The notes under the pieces: generated by a model | The model's database searches: none | What the model saw: the letters and a program-made list of their open reading frames with translations, nothing else | Told to the model about the DNA's origin: nothing | DNA from: Rickettsia typhi | GTDB lineage: Bacteria; Pseudomonadota; Alphaproteobacteria; Rickettsiales; UBA1997 | Assembly: GCA_945898025.1 (NCBI GenBank) | Contig: CAMDGT010000007.1 | Coordinates: 1 to 13,989, forward strand | DNA: 13,989 nt | Reading direction: 5' to 3' | Position numbers and translations under genes: made by a program | In this document: piece after piece, positions 1 through 7,246 of the stretch | Numbering within the stretch: the stretch's first letter is position 1 | How the letters are laid out: every line of letters starts with the position of its first letter

Positions 1-280
1 TTGCTTTAGAGCTCCTAGCACTAAACAAATTCTCTATAATTTGTTGAGCCGGCAAATTTCCAAGACCAATCCCTGCCCAAGAATATATGGTTGAACCTCC
101 GATATTAACAGAAGCAATACCAGTGCTAGCAGTTACTTCTAGACCGATTCCTGAATATTTTTTTTTAATAAAATTTAATATAAATGATTTTCCTGTGCCA
201 GCACCTCCGGTCACAAGAATGTTTTTACCATCTTCTAATGATTTAATAACAGCCTGTTGTTCTGTGGAGAGTTGTTGCAA
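1..280 (-). CDS. PIF1-family ATP-dependent DNA helicase, N-terminal part (runs off left edge)
   Basis: Partial gene: about 93 N-terminal residues are visible and the rest lies beyond base 1. The reading frame opens after a TAA at 302-304 and contains no ATG, so the likeliest start is the TTG at 278-280, placing LQQLSTEQQAV at the N-terminus. Residues 24-32 (TGGAGTGKS) form a Walker A nucleotide-binding loop. Residues 50-72 contain TASTGIAS, NIGGSTIYSW and AGIGLG, which match motif Ia and the following conserved stretch of PIF1/RRM3 helicases (TGxAAxxIGGxTxHSFxGIG). PIF1 enzymes are 5'-to-3' superfamily 1B helicases that unwind DNA and G-quadruplexes. The plus-strand frame over the same bases is a shadow. 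The family call is firm; the exact start is uncertain because I see no good Shine-Dalgarno sequence. Confidence 0.85.
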   Translation of the reverse strand, partial: MQQLSTEQQAVIKSLEDGKNILVTGGAGTGKSFILNFIKKKYSGIGLEVTASTGIASVNIGGSTIYSWAGIGLGNLPAQQIIENLFSARSSKA

Positions 281-333
281 AGATATTATTGTTATTTTAA
301 GTTATTGATTTTTAAATTAAAGCTAAGAAAAAC

Positions 334-363
334 CCCTCTTCCTAGTTATAATAAGGAAGAGGG
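334..363 (-). terminator. Rho-independent terminator downstream of the dsbA-like gene
   Basis: A perfect 10-base-pair inverted repeat (CCCTCTTCCT / AGGAAGAGGG) encloses a 10-base loop. On the minus strand it is followed by GGTTTTT (bases 328-333), giving a U-tract, and it lies 37 bases past the stop of the dsbA-like gene. A T-run (367-371) also follows on the plus strand, so the hairpin could work in both directions, but no plus-strand gene is nearby. It separates the dsbA-like unit from the helicase gene. Confidence 0.85.
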
Positions 364-399
364 TAGTTTTTGACTAAATTATTATTTTAATTAGTTTAT

Positions 400-1272
400 T
401 TATTTCTTTTTTCTAGCTTGTGCAATTTTCTCTTTCAAAGTTTCTAGATCAAGCATACCAGGAATAAATTCATCACCAATAATAAATGCAGGAGTTCCAT
501 TGGCACCGATTTCAGAAGCTAACTTGCGGTTTGCTTCGATCATGTTAGATATTCGCTCTTTTTCTTTATCAAGCATAGAAGTTATTTTATCAGCTTTTAC
601 ACCAACTTCTTCAGCAATTTTTAATGCCTCTTCTTTCGAAGAAACTTTGCTTGACATTAATTTGTCATGAAATTCTTTATAAAGCTTAGGCTTAATAATA
701 TTAACCGCAAGAGCAATGCGAGCTAACTCCTCAGAATTAGGACCAAGAACGGGATATTCTTTATAAACGATTTTAACTTTTTTATCTTCTGCGAATAACT
801 TAGATAAAACTTCATTTGCTTTTTTACAATAACCACAAGAATAGTCGAAGAATTCAACAATTGTTATGTTTGAACCAGAGGGGTCAAATACAGGAGAATT
901 TTTATCTTTAAATAACTCTGATTTTTTTTCACCAATTTTTGCTTGGGCATTTTTCATCTGATCTTCCATTGCCTTTTTTTGCATTTTCATAACTGCAGAA
1001 ACGATAAATTGAGGATTGTTTTCAACCCATTTAGATACAACCTCTTCAACATCTTTTGCATTTTCAATTTTTTTATCAGGATCAACTCCAGAAGCTACAG
1101 ATTTAGCTTCAATCATGTTTTCAACTGAGTTTTCTTTAGCTTTATCTTCAGAATTATCTGCTGATTTAGAGCCGATTTTTGCAATAATTAAAGAAGCAAA
1201 GCCTATAACAGCTACTGCCACAGCTATGATAGCAAGATTTTTATTGCTAATTTTTTTGATTTTTTTAGTCAT
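400..1272 (-). CDS. DsbA-family thiol:disulfide oxidoreductase, membrane-anchored
   Basis: 290 residues. A short basic N-terminus is followed by a hydrophobic segment at about residues 13-33, which acts as a signal anchor or uncleaved signal peptide and places the rest in the periplasm. A charged, probably helical linker (about 36-125) leads to a thioredoxin-fold domain (about 126-290). The redox motif is C146-G-Y-C149 inside FFDYSCGYCKKA, and the cis-proline loop is T260-P261 in GTPAFIIG. This is the DsbA/Com1-type arrangement common in Rickettsiales, where such proteins oxidise or isomerise disulfides in exported and outer membrane proteins. CGYC differs from the CPHC of E. coli DsbA, so oxidase versus isomerase activity cannot be decided from sequence. 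The ATG start is supported by the basic-hydrophobic N-terminus and a promoter-like sequence just upstream; a strong terminator follows. Confidence 0.93.
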   Translation of the reverse strand: MTKKIKKISNKNLAIIAVAVAVIGFASLIIAKIGSKSADNSEDKAKENSVENMIEAKSVASGVDPDKKIENAKDVEEVVSKWVENNPQFIVSAVMKMQKKAMEDQMKNAQAKIGEKKSELFKDKNSPVFDPSGSNITIVEFFDYSCGYCKKANEVLSKLFAEDKKVKIVYKEYPVLGPNSEELARIALAVNIIKPKLYKEFHDKLMSSKVSSKEEALKIAEEVGVKADKITSMLDKEKERISNMIEANRKLASEIGANGTPAFIIGDEFIPGMLDLETLKEKIAQARKKK

Positions 1273-1281
1273 ATGTAGTAA

Positions 1282-1311
1282 ATTATAAATTAAAAAGTTT
1301 TATGTAATCAA
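1282..1311 (-). promoter_or_regulatory. Putative sigma70-type promoter of the dsbA-like gene
   Basis: Read on the minus strand, TTGATT (1311-1306) and a perfect TATAAT (1287-1282) are separated by 18 bases. The expected transcription start, about 7 bases past the -10 box, falls only 3-5 bases before the ATG at 1272, so the mRNA would be nearly leaderless. The match is by eye in A+T-rich DNA. Confidence 0.5.
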
Positions 1312-1489
1312 AGCAAAACATTTATCGATAAAAAATGATTGATTTAATTTTTAAAATAATAAATTTTAAAAACATTTTTTAGATTAAGCATTATTCGAAT
1401 GAATTTGCAAATTTGATTAAAATATTGTTTTTTGAAATAGCAAGCTTTATTTGAATTAAAAATTAAACTGACACATAAATTATTAAAAG

Positions 1490-3337
1490 CTACTCTACGG
1501 TAACTGATTTTGCAAGATTTCTTGGCTGATCAACGTCGTTACCTAATTTTAAGGCAGTAAAATAAGCTAACAATTGAGTAGCAACTATTGGTATTATTGA
1601 TTCTTGAATAATACCATCAATATCTGGAATTTCAATTGAGTTATAGATTAAGTTTTTTATTTTTTTAATTGATTTTTTATCAGATACGAATGTAACTTTA
1701 GCACCTCTTGCACAAACTTCTTCAATATTAGAAATAATTTTATCGATTAAAGAATTTTCAGCAGTATCTACTCCAATTGCTATTAAAGGTGTATTCTCAT
1801 CAATCACAGCAATTGTTCCATGCTTTAACTCTCCAGATGCTATTCCTTGAGCATTAATATAGGAAAGCTCTCTCATTTTCAAAGAAGATTCAAGTGCACT
1901 AACCGAAGAAACCCCTCTACCTGTAAACAAAATTTGTTTACTATTCTTTAAATTTTCAGCGATATCACTTATTTTTTTTACATTGTCGTCATCAAGAATT
2001 TCGGTTATTTTTTCTTGACAATGAATCAATTCTTTAATTAAGGAGATTTTTTTATCATTATTAATAGTGCCTTTAATTTCTGCAACTTTAATTGCTAATA
2101 TTGATAAAACAGCAATTTGAGCAATATAACACTTTGTTGATGCAACCCCAATTTCTGGACCAGCAATCGTTTTAATGATTGCATCAGATATTTCAGCCAT
2201 TGAACTAATATCGACATTAACAATCGCTAAACTATTTTGATTATTTTCTTTGCAATATTTAAGTGATGCCAAGCTATCAGCAGTTTCACCAGATTGAGAA
2301 ATAAAAATTATTAGGCTATTCTTAAGAAATATAGCATCTCTATATCTAAATTCAGAGGCTATATCAACTTCAACCGGAATTCTAGCAAATTTCTCAATTA
2401 TATATTTTCCACATAAACCAGCATAATAAGAGGTTCCGCAGGCGATAATAGTAATTTTTTGAATATCCTGTAAATTAAAACTAAAATTAGGTAAATTAAT
2501 GTTATAATTTTCAAGATCAATGTATGTCTCGATTGTTTCAGCGATAACATTAGGTTGCTCATAGATTTCTTTTAACATAAAATGCGGAAAATCGCCTTTA
2601 GCAATATTTTTATTAAGAGTTTTCATTTGGCGGATATTTGGCAAAATTTTATTGCCATTAAATTTATAAATTTCACAATTGTTTTTCCCGATAATGCCGA
2701 TTTGATTATCCTCTAATATAATAATTTTATTAGAATATTTTGCAATTGCTTGATAATCAGAAGCAATAAAATTTTGATCATCACCTATTCCGATAATTAG
2801 CGGAGAGCCTTTTTTGGCAACAAAAATTTGATTTGGATTATCAAGAAATATGATCGCTAAAGCAAAGCTACCCTCTAATTCTTTTACTGTTTTCAATATA
2901 GATTCTTTGTAGTCTTTTAATTTTAAAAAGTTTTTTTGAATTAAGTGAGGTATGATCTCGCTATCTGTTTGACTTAAAAATTCAACCCCTTCTAAAATTA
3001 ACATTTGCTTAATTTCTTGGTAATTTTCAATTATACCATTATGAACTACACCAACAAAGCTACTTGAATGTGGGTGAGCATTATTCTTACTTGGCTTGCC
3101 ATGAGTTGCCCAACGAGTATGACCAATAGCAATTTTTGATGATAAAGATTTATTTTCTTTCTGAAATAGCGATTCTAAATTTGAAATCTTCCCCTGCTCT
3201 TTAAAAACAGAAAAACTATTATTTTCAATCAATAAAATACCAGCAGAATCATAACCTCGATATTCAAGTTTTTTTAATCCATCTATAACAACATCGATTA
3301 CATTATTAGAGCCAATTACTCCAACTATTCCACACAT
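1490..3337 (-). CDS. glmS: Glutamine--fructose-6-phosphate aminotransferase (isomerizing)
   Basis: 615 residues, full length (E. coli GlmS is 609). It converts fructose-6-phosphate and glutamine into glucosamine-6-phosphate, the first step to UDP-GlcNAc for peptidoglycan and lipopolysaccharide; it is cytosolic. The N-terminal class II glutamine amidotransferase domain (about 1-235) starts MCGIVGVIG, giving the catalytic Cys2, and carries GHTRWATHG (72-80) and HNG (99-101). Two SIS sugar-isomerase domains follow. The first (about 290-430) has ACGTSYYAG (299-307) and SQSGETADS (347-355). The second (about 455-600) has GRGVSS (473-478). SGELKHG (501-507) holds the isomerase histidine, and the C-tail DQPRNLAKSVTVE has the conserved lysine (610). 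Cys2 fixes the ATG start. No glmS ribozyme is expected or seen. Confidence 0.98.
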   Translation of the reverse strand: MCGIVGVIGSNNVIDVVIDGLKKLEYRGYDSAGILLIENNSFSVFKEQGKISNLESLFQKENKSLSSKIAIGHTRWATHGKPSKNNAHPHSSSFVGVVHNGIIENYQEIKQMLILEGVEFLSQTDSEIIPHLIQKNFLKLKDYKESILKTVKELEGSFALAIIFLDNPNQIFVAKKGSPLIIGIGDDQNFIASDYQAIAKYSNKIIILEDNQIGIIGKNNCEIYKFNGNKILPNIRQMKTLNKNIAKGDFPHFMLKEIYEQPNVIAETIETYIDLENYNINLPNFSFNLQDIQKITIIACGTSYYAGLCGKYIIEKFARIPVEVDIASEFRYRDAIFLKNSLIIFISQSGETADSLASLKYCKENNQNSLAIVNVDISSMAEISDAIIKTIAGPEIGVASTKCYIAQIAVLSILAIKVAEIKGTINNDKKISLIKELIHCQEKITEILDDDNVKKISDIAENLKNSKQILFTGRGVSSVSALESSLKMRELSYINAQGIASGELKHGTIAVIDENTPLIAIGVDTAENSLIDKIISNIEEVCARGAKVTFVSDKKSIKKIKNLIYNSIEIPDIDGIIQESIIPIVATQLLAYFTALKLGNDVDQPRNLAKSVTVE

Positions 3338-3404
3338 TATAGCTATATTTTAATATTTAACAATTTTTTCAATTGTATTTTAGAAAAAGAAAATGCCCTA
3401 AAGG

Positions 3405-3434
3405 ATTATACTCCAAGGACTCATTCTATAGTAA
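3405..3434 (-). promoter_or_regulatory. Possible glmS promoter
   Basis: On the minus strand a perfect TATAAT (3410-3405) lies 18 bases downstream of a weak -35 match, TTACTA (3434-3429). It would give a leader of roughly 60 bases before the glmS ATG. It is the only consensus -10 box I noticed in the 163-base gap, but such boxes are common in A+T-rich sequence. Confidence 0.35.
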
Positions 3435-3500
3435 TTTTTATATTTTTTAATGAAATTGTTATTTTTAGTAATGATTTGTAAATTTTTGTAATATTTTTAG

Positions 3501-4799
3501 TTATTTAAGAAATATTTGAATTTCTTTAATAAATTCTTGATGGGAATCAATAACAACTTGTAACCAATCTACTAAAATTTTATTATTTTTTAATAAAGAT
3601 TCTATTGTTCTGATATTGTAAAACAACCTCTCTGCTCCAACACTTCTTGAGATTCCTTTTATTGAATGCATGTAAAATAAAACATCTTTTATATTATTGT
3701 TATAATTGCTTTTTATTATATTATTGATTAATTCCGCACTTTCTTTTACAAATAAAGAAAAAAGCTTGGTTTTCTCATCTTTATCAAATAATAATAAAGA
3801 ACTTTCATTAAAAATTTTAACATCATTAATTGATAAAAAATTATTAATTTCTGCAAAAAATTTAAGATCAGAAGGAAGGTAATTTAGGGCAATACTATAA
3901 CTTTTTGCCAAATAATTCGATATAATTTTTATCAATAACTCATAATCATCGCCTTTAATAAAATAATCAGTCATTTGAGAATCAAGATATCTCTTAATAT
4001 CATCTTTTTCGCCATCTCCACTTAAGGCAATAATTGACAATTCTTGGTGATAATTTATTTCATTAAAATTCTCAATTTTTCTAATTATTTTTGACACCTC
4101 ATCGCCATTAATTATTGGCATATTAATGTCTGTAATGATTATATCGATATTTGTTTTTCCTTTATCATCAAGGCTATGTCGATATATTTCTAATAGATCA
4201 CTACCATCATTGGCCTCAACAACCTCCAAACCAACATCTTCTAAAAATTTCTTAATAATAATTCTACTTACAGCTTGATCATCAGCAAGAACAGCCCTTT
4301 TATTTTGTAAATTTTTAATATAATCCTTTTTTTCTCCTAAATAATAAAAATTATCTTTAAAATGATAAAGCCATTTTGCGATTCCACGAAACAAGATATT
4401 ATCTGGAGCGGATTTACTAATATAAAAATCAAAATAATTTTTATCAAATTCTTTGGCTATCTCTTTACGAAATGACTTTCTACTTAAAGATGTAAGGGCA
4501 ATAATTATTATGTCTTTATTGTAATTTTTGATTGTTTTTGCGGTTATAAAACCATTCATTCCTGACATTTGAACATCCATTAACACCAATTGATAATTAT
4601 TTTTTTTGATAATATCAATTGCATCGTTACCGTTTCTTGCTATATCGCATTTTAAACCAACCAAAAACTTTTCTATTTTTGATTTTATTGTTATAAGATT
4701 AATCTCCTGATCATCAACCAATAATATCCTGTCTTCTTCTGTATAATCAATATAATTTGATTTTTTAATGCTATTTAAATAAAAACGAAAAAATTTCAA
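3501..4799 (-). CDS. Phosphorelay protein with two receiver domains and a C-terminal HPt domain (REC-REC-HPt)
   Basis: 432 residues, no signal peptide or membrane segment. The first receiver domain (about 24-145) has acidic pair D29/D30, phospho-acceptor D75 (VLMDVQMSGMNG), T103 and K129. The second (about 167-297) has D173/D174, D224 (IITDINMPIINGDE), S260 and K282, so both sites look intact. The C-terminal part (about 340-430) is a histidine phosphotransfer domain with H378 and K381 in MHSIKGISRSVGAERL. No DNA-binding, cyclase or kinase domain is present, so it probably shuttles phosphate between a hybrid kinase and a response regulator encoded elsewhere. The start is TTG (4797-4799); a TAA lies one codon further upstream and there is no ATG before the first domain. 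The module order resembles the C-terminal half of a hybrid histidine kinase, so it may be a detached kinase tail. Domain calls are firm; the cellular role is unknown. Confidence 0.85.
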   Translation of the reverse strand: MKFFRFYLNSIKKSNYIDYTEEDRILLVDDQEINLITIKSKIEKFLVGLKCDIARNGNDAIDIIKKNNYQLVLMDVQMSGMNGFITAKTIKNYNKDIIIIALTSLSRKSFRKEIAKEFDKNYFDFYISKSAPDNILFRGIAKWLYHFKDNFYYLGEKKDYIKNLQNKRAVLADDQAVSRIIIKKFLEDVGLEVVEANDGSDLLEIYRHSLDDKGKTNIDIIITDINMPIINGDEVSKIIRKIENFNEINYHQELSIIALSGDGEKDDIKRYLDSQMTDYFIKGDDYELLIKIISNYLAKSYSIALNYLPSDLKFFAEINNFLSINDVKIFNESSLLLFDKDEKTKLFSLFVKESAELINNIIKSNYNNNIKDVLFYMHSIKGISRSVGAERLFYNIRTIESLLKNNKILVDWLQVVIDSHQEFIKEIQIFLK

Positions 4800-4877
4800 T
4801 CTTTAAGTTGTTGGATGGTTGATAAAATAGAGTGGTTTATTTTTATAATCTTAAAAGGTGGAAACTGTATTTGAAAA

Positions 4878-4910
4878 CCCTTTTTATATTAAATTGAGAT
4901 ATAAAAAGGG
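4878..4910 (-). terminator. Rho-independent terminator downstream of the fadL-like gene
   Basis: A perfect 12-base-pair inverted repeat (CCCTTTTTATAT / ATATAAAAAGGG) has a 9-base loop. On the minus strand it is followed by TTTTC. It starts 24 bases after the fadL-like stop codon and separates that gene from the REC-REC-HPt gene, which must therefore have its own promoter within about 4800-4877. Confidence 0.8.
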
Positions 4911-4934
4911 ATAATCAGAGATCAAAAATGGAAA

Positions 4935-6158
4935 TTAAAAATCTTTCTTAATTGCTATAGACAGAGCATCGGATTGAGTTCTGTATTTCGCATTGTAAGA
5001 AGTAGGAGACTTGCCATTATTTAAATCGTTATTAATTTTTGTTTTTCTATGAAATTGATGACAAAAACTATAATCAATGGCAAGACTGTCTTTTATTTGT
5101 TGAGAAAAGCCAACAGAAACCCATGTTCTATTTCCAGAAGGGATTCTAGGGCCCCTATTATTATCTGTGATAGCATCTTTCTCAAAAGCTACACCAGTTC
5201 TAATGATATTTTTATTTTCTAAAGAAAAGTTCGCCCCAACTGAATTAAGAGAAGAATCTCGCCAGTTAAATTTTACATTATCACTCATCGCAGGGTTAAC
5301 GGCATTAACTTGCAAATTTTGTAAGCGAGACCATTTTGTCCAAGTTAAATCATATACTAATTCAACTTTTTGATTTAATTGGTAAGAAAATCCGGTAGTA
5401 AAAGATTCTGGAGTTGATGTTTTGGCAGTGAATTTAGAATAAAGATTGATATCCTTAATTTTTGTTGTACCAGACAATTGATAATCAATTTTTGACCTGT
5501 ATCCAGCGCCAATTTTTAATTTATCGTTTATTTTATAATTCACACCTAAATTATAACCATAACCCCAATCATTTCCTATTAACTCAGCTTTTGAATCACC
5601 GGCACCAAAATTCACTGCTTTATTTAAGTTGGCTTGATAAAATTGAGCTACAAAACCAGCTCCAATAGATAGATCGTCGGCTATTTTATAAGATAAAGAA
5701 GGATTAATATTCGCAGTATAAACAGAGCTTTCGATTGCAGAGTATCTACCTTGCCAATTTTTGTTATATTTTGTTGCTAAACCAAATGGCGAATTTATTG
5801 ATAAATTAAAAGCTGCTTTTTTATTAATTGGAGTTGTTAAATATAGCGCTGGCACAAAATTGTTACTCCCAGCATTATTAGATTGATTGCTGTTATTGGG
5901 GCTTGTTACACTTGGAATTATTCTTAAACTTAAATAGCTAAAAGATGTAACTAATTGAGTTTTATCGCTTCCAGCAGTTACTGAAGGGTTAAAAAATATA
6001 TCACTAACATCATGCACACCAGTAACTGAGCCAGCATAAGAATTTCCTATTTGCGAAGCGGAATATACATCTGTTGAATAACCAGCACCAAATGCTTGAT
6101 TAGCAAAAATAGCAAAACAGCAGGCATAGAAAATGGAAGAATTTGTTTTATTTGTCAT
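4935..6158 (-). CDS. FadL/OmpP1-family outer membrane channel for long-chain fatty acids or other hydrophobic compounds
   Basis: 407 residues from the preferred ATG at 6158; an upstream in-frame ATG at 6218 would give 427. The shorter form starts MTNKTNSSIFYACCFAIFAN, a good signal peptide with likely cleavage after AFG, leaving mature AGYSTDVYSASQIGNSYAG. This matches the FadL N-terminal hatch (GAGFxxxExSxxxxGxAxAG), followed by the NP motif (FFNPSV). Mid-protein, SPFGLATKYNKNWQGRYSAI and NINPSLSYKIADDLSIGAGF match highly conserved FadL stretches. The remaining sequence is alternating beta-strand-like, and the last residue is Phe (AIKKDF), the usual BAM recognition end of outer membrane barrels. 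FadL barrels pass hydrophobic molecules through a lateral opening; the substrate here is not readable. A TATAAT at 6195-6190 would start transcription inside the longer form, which supports the 6158 start. Confidence 0.92.
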   Translation of the reverse strand: MTNKTNSSIFYACCFAIFANQAFGAGYSTDVYSASQIGNSYAGSVTGVHDVSDIFFNPSVTAGSDKTQLVTSFSYLSLRIIPSVTSPNNSNQSNNAGSNNFVPALYLTTPINKKAAFNLSINSPFGLATKYNKNWQGRYSAIESSVYTANINPSLSYKIADDLSIGAGFVAQFYQANLNKAVNFGAGDSKAELIGNDWGYGYNLGVNYKINDKLKIGAGYRSKIDYQLSGTTKIKDINLYSKFTAKTSTPESFTTGFSYQLNQKVELVYDLTWTKWSRLQNLQVNAVNPAMSDNVKFNWRDSSLNSVGANFSLENKNIIRTGVAFEKDAITDNNRGPRIPSGNRTWVSVGFSQQIKDSLAIDYSFCHQFHRKTKINNDLNNGKSPTSYNAKYRTQSDALSIAIKKDF

Positions 6159-6189
6159 AACTAGCAAGAATTGAAGATTAGTATTGAAA

Positions 6190-6195
6190 ATTATA
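6190..6195 (-). promoter_or_regulatory. Possible -10 box of the fadL-like gene
   Basis: A perfect TATAAT on the minus strand would start transcription near 6183, giving a leader of about 25 bases to the ATG at 6158. The -35 region (around 6212-6218, ATGATT/TGATTT) is poor. The main value of the box is that it argues for the shorter fadL-like start. Confidence 0.3.
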
Positions 6196-6291
6196 AATTT
6201 GTGGACTTTAAAAATCATTCTGAATTAGATTATTAAATTTTCAAGAGTTTTTTGGACAATAATTAAAATAAAATTATTTTTTGTTTTAAGG

Positions 6292-7179
6292 CTAGTCTTT
6301 ATTGGATTTCTTCCAATCATTAAGCCATTTTGCATTTGAATTAATAGAGCCCGTCCATTTTTTCGACTCTGTTTTTCCGGCATAAGAATTAAAACTCTCT
6401 TGAAAATTTTTTTTATTAACATCAAGCTTTATATACTCAATTAATAAAGAAGATTTATTCGCAATATCAATATTAATTTGCTTTTTTATTAATGGATTAA
6501 AGATTTTATTGATAAAATTGGTAATATTAACAAAAAAATCCATAACTTCTTGAGTTTGAAAATCTCCATTTTGACACACATTTCTTGAGATACTTAACAA
6601 TTCAAAATACCTTGCAAATAATTCAGATAAAAACTGCTCTGGTTTATAATTTTTTAAAGCATCAACCATTAATCTCTTTATTTGAGATTTAAGAGGTACA
6701 AAATCTGCTTCACGACCCTTCATATCAAGAGCGATTGCTTCACGAAACTTTTCATTGAGGGAGATTCCGCTTTCAAATTCAAAGCAATGAGCCATTTCAT
6801 GAGCTAGCACATTGTAAGAAAGGTTGCGAATTATGATTTTCAGCTCTTGACGATAAAATATTTTATCAATCTTTTCAACAGTTTTATCAATAAAACTCTT
6901 TTTTTGAGTTAAAAAACATCCTTGATTAGTGTCCCATCCTTTAATTAACCTAATTTCAAATTGTAATTTTTTTTCTTTAAGCTTTGAAAGAATTAGATCC
7001 AAGCCATCTTTAAAAATTTCAATACGATATAATTTAATAAATATATCAACCAACTTTTCTTTATCTTGATTGTTTTCAAATTTTGATTGTGTAAGAATAA
7101 TGTCTGCAAAATCTTGTCGAATAGCTAGATTGTTGTTTTTACTATCTATAGCTACTGCGCTGTTAAATTGATTTTTCAA
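6292..7179 (-). CDS. Putative zinc metallopeptidase of the HExxH type (unrecognised family)
   Basis: 295 residues. I do not recognise a named family. Residues 127-131 are HEMAH, a zinc-binding HExxH motif on a predicted helix (NVLAHEMAHCFEFE). About 55 residues on, PEQFLSELFARYFELL (180-195) places a glutamate (E186) where gluzincin peptidases often have their third zinc ligand; it resembles the E-x-F-A motif of anthrax-lethal-factor-like enzymes. The N-terminal region (1-115) is charged and probably mixed alpha/beta, and the C-terminal tail (265-295) is basic and rich in Lys, Asn and Trp. There is no signal peptide or membrane segment, so it is cytosolic or exported by a signal-independent route. 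The start is TTG at 7177-7179; the frame is open upstream to a TGA at 7222-7224 but offers no ATG. Peptidase activity is inferred from the motif only. Confidence 0.7.
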   Translation of the reverse strand: MKNQFNSAVAIDSKNNNLAIRQDFADIILTQSKFENNQDKEKLVDIFIKLYRIEIFKDGLDLILSKLKEKKLQFEIRLIKGWDTNQGCFLTQKKSFIDKTVEKIDKIFYRQELKIIIRNLSYNVLAHEMAHCFEFESGISLNEKFREAIALDMKGREADFVPLKSQIKRLMVDALKNYKPEQFLSELFARYFELLSISRNVCQNGDFQTQEVMDFFVNITNFINKIFNPLIKKQINIDIANKSSLLIEYIKLDVNKKNFQESFNSYAGKTESKKWTGSINSNAKWLNDWKKSNKD

Positions 7180-7246
7180 GGTTGATTTATCGAGTTTTAA
7201 AGTTATTGTTACAAAATCTATTCACTATTAATAATTCATTATTCAA

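Noticed and set aside
87..308. Plus-strand open frame of 73 codons
   Set aside because: It is antisense to the PIF1 helicase frame, whose motifs are unmistakable.
943..1288. Two plus-strand open frames (943-1128 and 1016-1288)
   Set aside because: They lie opposite the dsbA-like coding sequence and show no recognisable features.
3338..3500. glmS ribozyme or riboswitch in the glmS leader
   Set aside because: The 163-base gap is A+T rich without the ribozyme's GC-rich pseudoknot core, and glmS ribozymes belong mainly to Gram-positive bacteria.
5167..5668. Two plus-strand frames of 68 codons (5167-5373 and 5462-5668)
   Set aside because: Antisense shadows of the fadL-like gene.
6225..6425. 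Minus-strand frame of 66 codons overlapping the end of the metallopeptidase-like gene
   Set aside because: It overlaps mostly in another frame of a better-supported gene and has no motif.
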